Program-made: the position numbers and the translations under genes
Assembly: GCA_002415025.1 (NCBI GenBank)
Contig: DIBR01000008.1
Coordinates: 1 to 63,070 of the forward strand
DNA length: 63,070 nucleotides
Reading direction: 5' to 3'
DNA from: Spongiibacteraceae bacterium UBA5047
GTDB lineage: Bacteria > Pseudomonadota > Gammaproteobacteria > Pseudomonadales > Spongiibacteraceae
Shown here: in pieces, positions 18,050-26,064 of the stretch
Layout: the number at the start of each line of letters is the position of its first letter
Position numbering within the stretch: position 1 is the first letter of the stretch
Notes under the pieces: generated by a model
The model's database searches: none
The model's input: only the letters and a program-made list of their open reading frames with translations
Told to the model about the DNA's origin: nothing

Positions 18050-19984
18050 CTAAACGAAGTTGTAATCCGCCGCATTCACAGCTTGAGTCCACTCCCAAAA
18101 ATCGCGCAAGCGCCACGGCGACAGTACCGTCACCTTGCCGCTGTCATTCTGGTACCAGCTGTTTTTAACTGACGGGTGTGACCACACCATATCCGACAGT
18201 TCGTTTTGCAGGCGCTGCTGAAAATCATCGTGGACGGTCTGTCGAACTTCCATCGCCTTGTTGCCTTTTTGCAACAAGGTCTTGATCGCCGAGAGCGAGT
18301 AACGCACTTCACACTCGGAATGAAAAATCAGGCTGCCGCCAAAGGCCAGATTGGTGCCGGGGCCGTACAGACAAAACAGATTAGGAAAATTCGGCACGGT
18401 AATGCCGAGATAGGCGGCGGGATCTTCACCCCACTGCTCGTTGAGCTTGATGCCTTTGCGGCCGACGATTTCCATCGGCCATAAAAATTTGTTGGCGTGA
18501 AAGCCGGTCGCAAACACAATAATGTCGGCTTCAAACAACTCGCCATTGCTATCGATCACACCTTGTTCGGTGATCTCCCGAATACCAAGATTGTTGAGTT
18601 CAACATTGTCTTTTTTTAGTGCGCTCAGCCAGCTGCCGTTATCCTGCAAGGTACGCTTCGCCAGAGGCACATAGTCGGGCACCACTTTCGCCAGTAGCGC
18701 CTCATCGTCTCCTACCTGCTGCTTCATCCAGTCGGTGAAGACCTCGCGCACCATCTCGTTCATTTCATTGATGGAGCGATCCTGATGTGGCCAGTTCGGA
18801 TCAATTTTCAAACTCGGCAGCAGCCCGTCGCAAGCTGGCCAGAACAGCAGAAAGCGATACCAGCGTGAATAGAAAGGCAGATGCTTCATGCACCATTTGG
18901 TGCCCTCTTCGACCTCGCGATGATAATCAATATTGGGAAACATCCACGGCGCCGAGCGTTGATACACGGCGAGTGATTCAACTTCGTCGGCAATGGTTGG
19001 CACCAACTGAAACGCACTGGCACCCGTGCCGATCACCGCAACCCGCTTGCCGCGCACATCTACATCACTGCGCCATTGGGCGGAATGCATACTCACGCCG
19101 GCAAAGCTTTCGCGGCCTTCGATGTCCGGTAACTTGGGGCGGTTTAACTGCCCTACCGCACTGATCATTGCGTTGCTGTCCAGCTCTGACTCACTGCCAT
19201 CCTGTGCGCGCAGGGTAATCTGCCATTGCTGCAGGCTTTCATCGAACTGCGCCTTAACGACCTCGGTATTGAAACGGAAATGCTCACGCACCCCAAAGCG
19301 GTCGAGACAATCTTCAAAATACTGCTGCAACTCCGGCTGCCGGGCGAAGTATTCGCTCCAGTCGTGATTGGGCGCAAAGGAGTAACAGTAAAAGTGGTTA
19401 CCCACATCCACCCGACAACCTGGGTAACGGTTCTCATACCAGGTGCCGCCAACGCCAGCGTTCTTTTCGATAACGGTAAAATTGATACCGGCTTCTTTCA
19501 GGCGAATCGCCGCCAATACGCCCGACATACCACCGCCGATAACCGTGACGTGAAAGTCTGCGCGCTTGTCGGCCGGAATATCGCCCCAATCGAGTTGGCG
19601 CGCGTCACCGTCGAGCTCCATTTCCTCGAGCATCATCGGCACGTAATCCATGGGCACTTCTTCAGCCACCAGAAAACTCATCATGCGGCGAATGGTTTCC
19701 GGGTCTTTGATCGGCACCGCCTGGCAACCGTTGTCGCGATAGCGGGTGATCACGTCGAGGGCCTGTGCACGAATGCCTGCCTTGTCCTCCTCCGACATAT
19801 AGCCCTGCACCTCATTGAGGTACACACCCAACGGCCGGATGCCGCCGTCGAGCAACGCGGCATCGCCGCTCATATGGATCATCGACAACATGAGGGTCGG
19901 GATACTCGCGTCGGTCAGTGCTGCTTCAATGGCAGCATTGTCGTCGGTGATTTTTTCAGCGGCTGGAGCCAGCGCCTGGGTCAT
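18050..19984 (-). CDS. Flavin-containing monooxygenase, Baeyer-Villiger type
   Basis: This 644-residue FAD/NADPH monooxygenase has an N-terminal extension of about 140 residues. The FAD Rossmann motif VIGGGMSG is at 148-155, then GGTWYENRYPG (about 179-189), the BVMO-like fingerprint FAGVSMHSAQW (294-304) and the NADPH motif VIGTGAS (about 317-323), then FATGFH. The fingerprint normally ends in W followed by Pro or Asp, but here Arg follows. Oxidation of a ketone, perhaps a steroid or terpenoid, is the family role; the substrate is unknown. AAGGG precedes the ATG. Confidence 0.9.
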   Translation of the reverse strand: MTQALAPAAEKITDDNAAIEAALTDASIPTLMLSMIHMSGDAALLDGGIRPLGVYLNEVQGYMSEEDKAGIRAQALDVITRYRDNGCQAVPIKDPETIRRMMSFLVAEEVPMDYVPMMLEEMELDGDARQLDWGDIPADKRADFHVTVIGGGMSGVLAAIRLKEAGINFTVIEKNAGVGGTWYENRYPGCRVDVGNHFYCYSFAPNHDWSEYFARQPELQQYFEDCLDRFGVREHFRFNTEVVKAQFDESLQQWQITLRAQDGSESELDSNAMISAVGQLNRPKLPDIEGRESFAGVSMHSAQWRSDVDVRGKRVAVIGTGASAFQLVPTIADEVESLAVYQRSAPWMFPNIDYHREVEEGTKWCMKHLPFYSRWYRFLLFWPACDGLLPSLKIDPNWPHQDRSINEMNEMVREVFTDWMKQQVGDDEALLAKVVPDYVPLAKRTLQDNGSWLSALKKDNVELNNLGIREITEQGVIDSNGELFEADIIVFATGFHANKFLWPMEIVGRKGIKLNEQWGEDPAAYLGITVPNFPNLFCLYGPGTNLAFGGSLIFHSECEVRYSLSAIKTLLQKGNKAMEVRQTVHDDFQQRLQNELSDMVWSHPSVKNSWYQNDSGKVTVLSPWRLRDFWEWTQAVNAADYNFV

Positions 19985-20059
19985 AACATCATCCCTTCGG
20001 GGTTATCGTTGTGCGGGGAGCATACCCAGCCATTGAGGCGACTGACCATTACAGCTCTG

Positions 20060-20248
20060 TTAAGAGGGCGGCAGGTTGCGATCCCGAGGCCAGTCGGCAA
20101 ATCCCAGATAGAACAGAAAGCCGATGTTCACCAGCGGCACCATCACCAGAAAGGCCAGCCAGCCCGAGAAGCCGGCTCGCTCACAGATTTTCCAGAAGGG
20201 GACAACAACCAACAACAGGGTCAGCAATATGCCCAGATTCACTTCCAT
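20060..20248 (-). CDS. Small membrane protein, unknown function
   Basis: This 62-residue protein has two hydrophobic segments (LGILLTLLLVVVPFWKI and WLAFLVMVPLVNIGFLFYLGF) and a short basic, Pro-rich tail (FADWPRDRNLPPS). The ATG at 20248 has a strong AAGGAG upstream (20255-20260), which supports it as a real gene. I recognise no named family, though the second half resembles small membrane proteins found beside transporters. It lies just upstream of the monooxygenase on the same strand and divergent from the symporter. Confidence 0.7.
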   Translation of the reverse strand: MEVNLGILLTLLLVVVPFWKICERAGFSGWLAFLVMVPLVNIGFLFYLGFADWPRDRNLPPS

Positions 20249-20346
20249 GGATGACTCCTTAACAGTTTTTTTCGATTTTGCGGCTGGTGGCATAGAGCGC
20301 AGTCGCAGGGTAAAGTGCAGTGTCAGCCCGGAACGTTGAAAATTCT

Positions 20347-21606
20347 ATGAAAAAAGTCGCGCTTCACTGGCAAATTGCCATCGCCATTGCCTTGGCCATA
20401 ATTGCAGGCACCCTTACGGGCACCGACGCTTCCCTGTTCGGCGTTCGCTACCACGCCGCCTATGGATTTCTCGGCACGCTGTTTCTCAACGCCCTGAAGA
20501 TGATTATCGTACCACTGGTGACCGCTTCCATTATCAGCGGCATTGCCAATATCGGCGACGAAAAAGGGCTGGGTACGCTGGGTGGCAAAACCCTGCTGTT
20601 CTATTTTTCCAGCAGCCTGCTGGCCATTCTGGTTGGCCTGACCATGGTCAATATCATGCAGCCCGGTGTTGGCTCGAATCTGGCGGATGCGCTCAGCGGC
20701 GATCAATCCGTAGCCGAGGTACTGACCAAGGTTGAAGGCAAAAGCACCGCCGATGTGGTGGAAGTGTTTATTCGCATGGTGCCACCCAATATCATCGCTG
20801 CGGCGGCAGAAGGACAGATGCTGGGGCTGATCTTTTTCAGCCTGTTGTTCGGTTATTTCCTGTCGCGCAGCCGCTCCAAACAAACGGAGGTGGTGCGCGA
20901 TTTCTGGAACGGCATCATGGATATCATGACGTTGATCACCCTGTGGGTGATGAAATTCGCTCCGCTCGGGGTCTTTGGTCTGGTGGCCAAAACCGTGAGT
21001 GAAACAGGTTTCGCCAGCTTTCAGCCGGTGCTGATCTTTTTTATTACCGTCATACTCGCACTCGGCATTCACAGTTTGGTGACCATGCCGCTGCTGCTGC
21101 GTTTTCTCGGTGGTATCAGCCCCGCCAAACACTACCGCGCTATGTCGCCGGCGCTGCTCACCGCCTTTTCCACCGCCTCCAGTTCGGCCACCCTGCCACT
21201 CACCATGGAGTGCCTGGAAGAAGCCGGCGTATCCCAGCGCGTGCGCGGTTTTGTGCTGCCACTGGGCGCCACCGTGAACATGGACGGCACCGCCCTGTAC
21301 GAATGCGTAGCCGCCATCTTTATCGCTCAGGCTTTCGGCTTTGATCTGAGTTTTACCCAGCAATTTACGATTGTGGTGGTGGCCCTGCTCACCTCCATTG
21401 GCGTTGCCGGCATTCCCGCCGCCAGTCTGGTAGCCATCTCCATTATTCTCGGCGTGATCGGCATTCCGCTGGAAGGCATTGGGCTGCTGATGATTACCGA
21501 CCGCGTGCTCGACATGATGCGCACCGCCGTCAACGTATTCAGTGACAGCTGCGCCACTGCCATTATCGCCCGCAGTGAGGGCGAACAAACCAAACTGGCG
21601 GTGTAA
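20347..21606 (+). CDS. Dicarboxylate/amino acid:cation symporter (DAACS)
   Basis: This 419-residue inner-membrane transporter of the GltP/DctA/SdcS family takes up glutamate, aspartate or C4-dicarboxylates with Na+ or H+. HP1 carries the serine-rich TAFSTASSSATLPLTM, TM7 has GATVNMDGTALYE (the NMDGT motif), and HP2 carries SIGVAGIPAASLVA. The ATG at 20347 fits the N-terminal helix. The stop overlaps the next ATG in TAATG, so the NUDIX gene is translationally coupled. Confidence 0.92.
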   Translation: MKKVALHWQIAIAIALAIIAGTLTGTDASLFGVRYHAAYGFLGTLFLNALKMIIVPLVTASIISGIANIGDEKGLGTLGGKTLLFYFSSSLLAILVGLTMVNIMQPGVGSNLADALSGDQSVAEVLTKVEGKSTADVVEVFIRMVPPNIIAAAAEGQMLGLIFFSLLFGYFLSRSRSKQTEVVRDFWNGIMDIMTLITLWVMKFAPLGVFGLVAKTVSETGFASFQPVLIFFITVILALGIHSLVTMPLLLRFLGGISPAKHYRAMSPALLTAFSTASSSATLPLTMECLEEAGVSQRVRGFVLPLGATVNMDGTALYECVAAIFIAQAFGFDLSFTQQFTIVVVALLTSIGVAGIPAASLVAISIILGVIGIPLEGIGLLMITDRVLDMMRTAVNVFSDSCATAIIARSEGEQTKLAV

Positions 21607-22193
21607 TGGAACCAAGCGCCCGCGCCAGGTTTTGCTCGGAGTGCGGCGCTGCACTAAAACCTGAATCGTTTCAGGGTCGGGGTGAACAAATACTCTGCCC
21701 CAAGGGCCACCTGACGCTGCCACCGGGCCCCAAAGTGCTGGTGGCCTGCTTTATCAATTGCGGCGAAAAACTGCTCTGGATGAAGCGCGGCAATCCGCCG
21801 CGCGCTGGGCACTGGGCAATACCGGCAGGCTTTATGGAAAACGGCGAAACCCTGCGCGAAGCTGCCGCCCGGGAGTTGCGCGAAGAAACCTGCGTGCATA
21901 TTCCGGCCGAGCAGTTTTCACCCTATATGCTGGGCTCCATCGACTTTATCAGCGAGGTTTATCTAGGCTTTCGCGCTTCGGTAACCGGTGAGGATTGCGC
22001 CTGCGGGCCGGAGTCACAGGAGGTCGGCTTTTTCAGCGAAAGCGAAATCGACTGGGACAACGTGGCCTACCCCAGCGCCAACGAGGCGGTAAAAACCGCT
22101 TACCGCGAAGCCCGAGACAACAACTTTGGCGTCTATCACGGCAATTACACCAATCAGGAAGACAGGCTGGAACTGGTTTGGCGACCGGACTAG
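21606..22193 (+). CDS. NUDIX hydrolase with N-terminal zinc ribbon
   Basis: This 195-residue NUDIX pyrophosphohydrolase has a small zinc ribbon (C10, C13, C31 and possibly H35) followed by the Nudix box G75-x5-E81-x7-REL-x-EE at 75-97. The conserved Gly near the end of the box is Cys 96. The ribbon plus Nudix layout resembles the C-terminal half of NudC, but the N-terminal NudC domain is missing. It overlaps the symporter stop by one base. The substrate is unknown; NADH or ADP-ribose-like compounds are candidates. Confidence 0.87.
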   Translation: MEPSARARFCSECGAALKPESFQGRGEQILCPKGHLTLPPGPKVLVACFINCGEKLLWMKRGNPPRAGHWAIPAGFMENGETLREAAARELREETCVHIPAEQFSPYMLGSIDFISEVYLGFRASVTGEDCACGPESQEVGFFSESEIDWDNVAYPSANEAVKTAYREARDNNFGVYHGNYTNQEDRLELVWRPD

Positions 22194-22220
22194 GCTATCT
22201 CTTAATTATTCAGAGACACG

Positions 22221-22781
22221 CTAGAACAGCGCCACCCCCGACAACCACGGGTGGGCATACAGCAGGCCCGCAAACACCGCCAGCCCGATGACCGCCGATA
22301 CGCCGGTTTTGGCCGCGCCAACGCGTGGCGGTTTTTTCCATTCACCCTCGGCCCGGTTAATCAGCCGTATCTCGATCAAGGCCCACAAGCCCAGGCCGCC
22401 AAACAACAGCAACGAGCGGGTATCGCCATTGGCCAGCAGGTGCGCCATCGACCAGAGCATCACGCTGGTAAGCTGGGGGTGACGCAGCACCTGCTTGATA
22501 TCGGTCGGCGCCCGCGCCGCAATAAACAGGCAGGCGGCCATCGCCATCAGCAGCAGCGACAGAGGTTTGGCCCAAGGGAAAAAATACAGCGGCTCGCCGG
22601 GGCCGGCCATTTTCCAGCCGCTGATGATGCAAAACAGGCCCGCCAGCAGAGCCAGCGAGAATAAACCCTGATAGGGAAAGTGGCCCACGCGCGCTATCAG
22701 GCCCGCGCGCAAACCCGGCGCCAGGCGAATGGAAAAGTGTACGAGTGACCAGATCAGAATCCCGGCAAGCAATACGCTCAT
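22221..22781 (-). CDS. NnrU family membrane protein
   Basis: This 186-residue polytopic protein has about five hydrophobic helices. The conserved arrangement RHPQLTSVMLWSMAHLLANGD in the middle resembles the NnrU/isoprenylcysteine methyltransferase-like fold. NnrU was linked to nitric oxide reduction in Rhodobacter, but no denitrification gene is nearby here, so no role is assigned. The ATG at 22781 has GGAG at the right distance. Confidence 0.78.
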   Translation of the reverse strand: MSVLLAGILIWSLVHFSIRLAPGLRAGLIARVGHFPYQGLFSLALLAGLFCIISGWKMAGPGEPLYFFPWAKPLSLLLMAMAACLFIAARAPTDIKQVLRHPQLTSVMLWSMAHLLANGDTRSLLLFGGLGLWALIEIRLINRAEGEWKKPPRVGAAKTGVSAVIGLAVFAGLLYAHPWLSGVALF

Positions 22782-22807
22782 GGGCGGCTCCATTTTATTA
22801 TTGAAGT

Positions 22808-22834
22808 AGAGTGCCTCCGCTCAGGAGGCACTCT
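22808..22834 (-). terminator. Hairpin after the HxlR gene
   Basis: GAGTGCCTCC and GGAGGCACTC form a perfect 10-bp stem around GCTCA, just after the HxlR stop and before the NnrU gene. No T-run follows on either strand, so it may stabilise the mRNA end or act with Rho rather than terminate by itself. Confidence 0.5.
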
Positions 22835-22838
22835 GACT

Positions 22839-23339
22839 TTACCCCTTTTGGGGCAGTCTGTGGAGCGGTAGCAGGCTCTCCTCCAGCGCTTTCCAGCCAT
22901 CCCCGATTTCGACCCGGATATCCCGTGCGCCGACCGGCTCACCGCACTCGGAACAAACGGTGAGCGGACGCATCGCCCGGCCGCAGCCTTTGTGCACATG
23001 AACCACCGGGCTGCCACGCTCGTCGGCCATATGGCGATCACCCCAGCTTACCAGCGATAACACCACGGTATGCAGGTCAAGGCCCTTCTCGGTCAGCCGG
23101 TATTCCTCGCGCAGCGGTTTCTGCTGGTAGGGCATTTTTTTCAATACGCCATGGCTCACCAGTTTTTTGAGGCGGTCGGCCAGTACGTGCCGGGTCACGC
23201 CGAGGCGTTTTTCAAATTCGTCGAAGCGGCGAACGCCCAGAAAGCAGTCGCGCAGTATCAGCAGGGTCCAGCGGTCGCCCACCACCGCCAGCGTCCGCGC
23301 CAGCGAACAGGGTTCCTGATCCAGTTCTTCCCAACGCAT
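22839..23339 (-). CDS. HxlR family transcriptional regulator
   Basis: This 166-residue winged-helix regulator carries the HxlR signature CSLARTLAVVGDRWTLLILRD, then FDEFEKRLGVTRHVLADRLKKL (recognition region) and the wing REEYRLTEKG. A C-terminal extension of about 50 residues has four Cys (GCGR, CSECG), which may bind zinc. The ATG at 23339 is chosen because the conserved domain starts there. It is divergent from the SDR gene, and two palindromes in the shared promoter region are likely operators. Confidence 0.88.
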   Translation of the reverse strand: MRWEELDQEPCSLARTLAVVGDRWTLLILRDCFLGVRRFDEFEKRLGVTRHVLADRLKKLVSHGVLKKMPYQQKPLREEYRLTEKGLDLHTVVLSLVSWGDRHMADERGSPVVHVHKGCGRAMRPLTVCSECGEPVGARDIRVEIGDGWKALEESLLPLHRLPQKG

Positions 23340-23378
23340 AAGCGCGCACCCGAGCTTGAAGTATGACACCAGAATAGC

Positions 23379-23407
23379 TTGACAGGTTCTGAAATGGAAC
23401 CTACTGT
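23379..23407 (+). promoter_or_regulatory. Promoter with palindrome filling its spacer
   Basis: TTGACA (23379-23384) and the weak -10 TACTGT (23402-23407) are separated by exactly 17 bases, and those 17 bases are the dyad GGTTCTGAAATGGAACC (23385-23401). A protein bound there would block polymerase. The divergent HxlR regulator is the likely binder. Confidence 0.6.
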
Positions 23408-23414
23408 CATAAAA

Positions 23415-23429
23415 GTTCTTTTTTAGAAC
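23415..23429. promoter_or_regulatory. Second HxlR-type operator
   Basis: GTTCTTTTTTAGAAC has the half-sites GTTCT and AGAAC, the same as the core of the dyad at 23385. It lies just before the AAGGAG ribosome site (23432-23437) of the SDR gene. Confidence 0.55.
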
Positions 23430-23443
23430 CCAAGGAGATAGCC

Positions 23444-24172
23444 ATGTCGCGCCAGCCTCTGGCACTGGTAGTGGGTGCCGGCGATGCCACCGGCGGTGCC
23501 ATTGCCCGTCGTTTTGCCCGCGAAGGCTTTACCGCCTGCGTTACCCGCCGCAACAAGGATTCCCTCGCACCACTGGTCCAGGCCATTGAAGCCGACGGTG
23601 GCAAGGCGCTGGCCTTTGGTTGTGATGCCCGCAGCGAAGAGGCCACCGTGCAACTGTTCAAACAACTGGAGCAGGACCACGGCGAGGTGGAGGTGCTGGT
23701 TTTCAATATCGGCGCCAACGTGTTTTTTGGCATTACCGACACCACCGAGCGCGTATACCGCAAGGTCTGGGAGATGGGCGCGCTGGCAGGCTTTCTGGCC
23801 GGGCGCGAAGCAGCCCGAGTGATGCTGCCACGCAAACGCGGCACCATCATTTTTACCGGCGCTACCGCGTCGATTCGCGGCGGCAGTGGATTCTCGGCCT
23901 TTGCCAGCGCCAAGTTTGCCTTGCGTGCGCTGGCGCAGAGCATGGCCCGCGAACTCGGCCCACAGGGCATTCACGTGGCCCACAGCATTATCGACGGTGC
24001 CATCGATACCGACTTTATCCGCACCACCTTTCCCGAGACCTACGCCCTGAAAGATCAGGGCGGCATTCTCAACCCCGAGCATATTGCCGAACAGTACTGG
24101 CAATTACACCAGCAACCCAAAGATTGCTGGACCCAGGAGCTCGACCTGCGGCCCTGGATGGAAACCTTTTAA
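23444..24172 (+). CDS. SDR family oxidoreductase lacking the catalytic Tyr
   Basis: This 242-residue Rossmann protein of the short-chain dehydrogenase family has a cofactor loop of G11AGDATG17G18. The usual NNAG is FNIG (87-90), Ser 143 is kept and Lys 157 is kept, but the catalytic Tyr of YxxxK is Phe 153 (FASAK). Normal SDR proton transfer is therefore unlikely unless another residue serves. Upstream lie the HxlR gene and its operators. Downstream, 24 bases away, is the HCCA-isomerase-like gene, probably in the same transcript. Confidence 0.85.
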   Translation: MSRQPLALVVGAGDATGGAIARRFAREGFTACVTRRNKDSLAPLVQAIEADGGKALAFGCDARSEEATVQLFKQLEQDHGEVEVLVFNIGANVFFGITDTTERVYRKVWEMGALAGFLAGREAARVMLPRKRGTIIFTGATASIRGGSGFSAFASAKFALRALAQSMARELGPQGIHVAHSIIDGAIDTDFIRTTFPETYALKDQGGILNPEHIAEQYWQLHQQPKDCWTQELDLRPWMETF

Positions 24173-24196
24173 GAAACATTTTCAGGAGACGCCCCT

Positions 24197-24790
24197 GTGA
24201 CCAAAGCCGTGGAATGTTTTTTCGATGTAGGTAGCCCCGCCAGCTACCTCGCCTGGACCCAGCTTCCCGCGCTCGCGGAGCGCCAGCAGGCGCAACTGAT
24301 CTGGAAACCCATGCTGCTCGGCGGCGTGTTCAAGGCCACCGGCAACCAGTCGCCGGTGATGATTCCGGCCAAAGGCACCTACATGCTGAAGGACCTGACG
24401 CGCTATGCCCGCCACTATGACGTAGAAATGCAGTTCAACCCCTTTTTCCCGATCAACACCCTGCAACTGATGCGCGGAGCAGTGGCCGCACAGGATCTCG
24501 GCCAGCTCGATGCCTACCTCAATGTTGTATTCCCCGCCCTGTGGGTTAAGGGGCTGGATATGGGGCAAGCGGAAGTAGTTGCTCAGGTGCTTACCGAGGC
24601 TGGACTGGATGCCGAGCAAGTATTCACTCACGCCAACACGCCCGAAATTAAAGGCGCACTCAAGGCCTCAACCGAGGAGGCGATTGCCCGTGGCGCCTTC
24701 GGCGCACCGACCCTGTTTGTCGGTGACGAGATGTTTTTCGGGCAGGATCGCCTCGACTGGGTTGAGTCGGCATTGCACGAAAAAGCTTAA
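24197..24790 (+). CDS. 2-hydroxychromene-2-carboxylate isomerase family (DsbA-like GST kappa)
   Basis: This 197-residue thioredoxin-fold protein of the HCCA isomerase/GST kappa family has the N-terminal VECFFDVGSPASYLAW with the catalytic-type Ser, then WKPMLLGGVFKATGNQSP, and the C-terminal GAFGAPTLFVGDEMFFGQDRLDWVE, which are all family hallmarks. It starts with GTG behind CAGGAG. Naphthalene-pathway isomerisation is the founding role, but no aromatic-degradation genes are adjacent, so another glutathione-dependent role is as likely. Confidence 0.9.
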   Translation: MTKAVECFFDVGSPASYLAWTQLPALAERQQAQLIWKPMLLGGVFKATGNQSPVMIPAKGTYMLKDLTRYARHYDVEMQFNPFFPINTLQLMRGAVAAQDLGQLDAYLNVVFPALWVKGLDMGQAEVVAQVLTEAGLDAEQVFTHANTPEIKGALKASTEEAIARGAFGAPTLFVGDEMFFGQDRLDWVESALHEKA

Positions 24791-24879
24791 CGCATTTTCA
24801 CTATACGATCGTAAAGTTTGTTGCTAAGCTCCGGCAAAAGAATGCTGTAACCCTCACTCTATTGCGCCGGAGATTGCCC

Positions 24880-25959
24880 GTGGACAACGAACGCCCCACC
24901 CCCCTGGTTGAAGATATCGACGGCACCCGCCGTAAGCTGGAAAGCTGGTTTGCCAAAAAACTGCAGGCCGATGGCGCCGTCAGTATTCCCGAGCTGAAAA
25001 TCCCCGAAGCGACCGGTATGTCCAACGTCACCCTGCTGTTTGACGTCAGCTACGAAAAAGGCGGCAAGGCCATCACGGAAGGCTGTGTGGGCCGCCTGCA
25101 GCCGGAAATTGAAAAGCCGGTTTTCCCCGAGTACGACCTCTCCATTCAGTACAAGGCGATGGACATTGTCGGCAGCAAAACCGATATCCCCGCGCCCGGC
25201 CTGCTCGGCCTGGAATTGGACAGTTCAGTACTGGGCACCGCTTTTTACGTCATGAAAAAGGCCGATGGCCGCGTGCCACCCGACATGCCTCCCTACAGCA
25301 TGGACGGCTGGATGATGCACGACATTGGCCCGGCCGAGCGCGAAAGCCTGTGGAATGCCGGTATTGATGTTATGGCCAGCTTTCATCGCCAATGCCGCGA
25401 CTACAAGGCCCTAGGCTTTGATTTTCTTGAGCGCCCCGAACCCGGTGCCAACCCCCTGCAGAAGCAACTCGCCTACTGGGAAGGTTACGGCAAGTGGGCA
25501 CTGGAAGGCCGCTCGCACAGCATTTGTGACCCGGTGATGCAGTGGCTCAAGGACAACCAGCCCAAGAGCGAAGAATTTGGCCTGTGCTGGGGTGACTCGC
25601 GCATCGGCAATATGCTTTTTTCCCAGGACTGCAAAAGCGTTAGCGCCATGCTGGACTGGGAAATGATCACCCTGGGTAATCCGCTGCAGGATGTGGCCTG
25701 GTGGAATTTCCTGGATTATTTCTTCTCTGACGGTTTGGGCATACCGCGCCTGGAAGGCCTGCCCAGCTATGAAGACACCGTTGCACGCTGGGAAAAAGCC
25801 TCCGGCTTCAGCGGCGAGCATTACAAATATTACTGGGTGTTTGCGGGGCTGCGTTACGGCCTGATCATGAGTCGCATCATGGTCGCTCAGGGCCAGCACG
25901 ACCAGATTGAAGATAACTTTGCGACCGGTGTGCTGAAGAAGGTTATGGAAGAGTTGTAA
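24880..25959 (+). CDS. Phosphotransferase family protein (ACAD10/APH-like)
   Basis: This 359-residue kinase-fold protein of the aminoglycoside phosphotransferase superfamily resembles the kinase domain of ACAD10/11. The Brenner-type motif reads WGDSRIGN (W237, D239, N244) where HGD is usual, and the metal-binding DWE follows at 259-261 in LDWEMITLGNP. Asp and Asn are kept. The family has been linked to 4-hydroxyacyl-CoA phosphorylation, so a lipid role is plausible, but not shown. The GTG at 24880 has CGGAGA upstream. Confidence 0.87.
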   Translation: MDNERPTPLVEDIDGTRRKLESWFAKKLQADGAVSIPELKIPEATGMSNVTLLFDVSYEKGGKAITEGCVGRLQPEIEKPVFPEYDLSIQYKAMDIVGSKTDIPAPGLLGLELDSSVLGTAFYVMKKADGRVPPDMPPYSMDGWMMHDIGPAERESLWNAGIDVMASFHRQCRDYKALGFDFLERPEPGANPLQKQLAYWEGYGKWALEGRSHSICDPVMQWLKDNQPKSEEFGLCWGDSRIGNMLFSQDCKSVSAMLDWEMITLGNPLQDVAWWNFLDYFFSDGLGIPRLEGLPSYEDTVARWEKASGFSGEHYKYYWVFAGLRYGLIMSRIMVAQGQHDQIEDNFATGVLKKVMEEL

Positions 25960-25965
25960 GGTCCC

Positions 25966-26040
25966 GCCCGAAACGCCTGTGGCTTATTCGGGCCTACAAT
26001 TCCAATCGTAGGCCCGCATAGGCGCAGCGTTGCTGGCGAG
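25966..26040. repeat. REP/BIME-like palindromic element, copy 1
   Basis: The core dyad CGGGCCTAC and GTAGGCCCG (25988-26016) is flanked by GGCTTATT on one side and GCATAGGCGC on the other. A second copy with the same parts lies at about 35605-35680. The layout recalls two head-to-head enterobacterial Y-type REP units. It lies between two genes on the same strand. Confidence 0.75.
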
Positions 26041-26064
26041 TCACATAACAATAAGGTTCTTGCC

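Noticed and set aside
20323..21723. Long minus-strand open frame of 466 codons
   Set aside because: It is His/Gln/Gly-rich, which is typical of the antisense of a high-G+C membrane protein gene, and covers the symporter gene fully.
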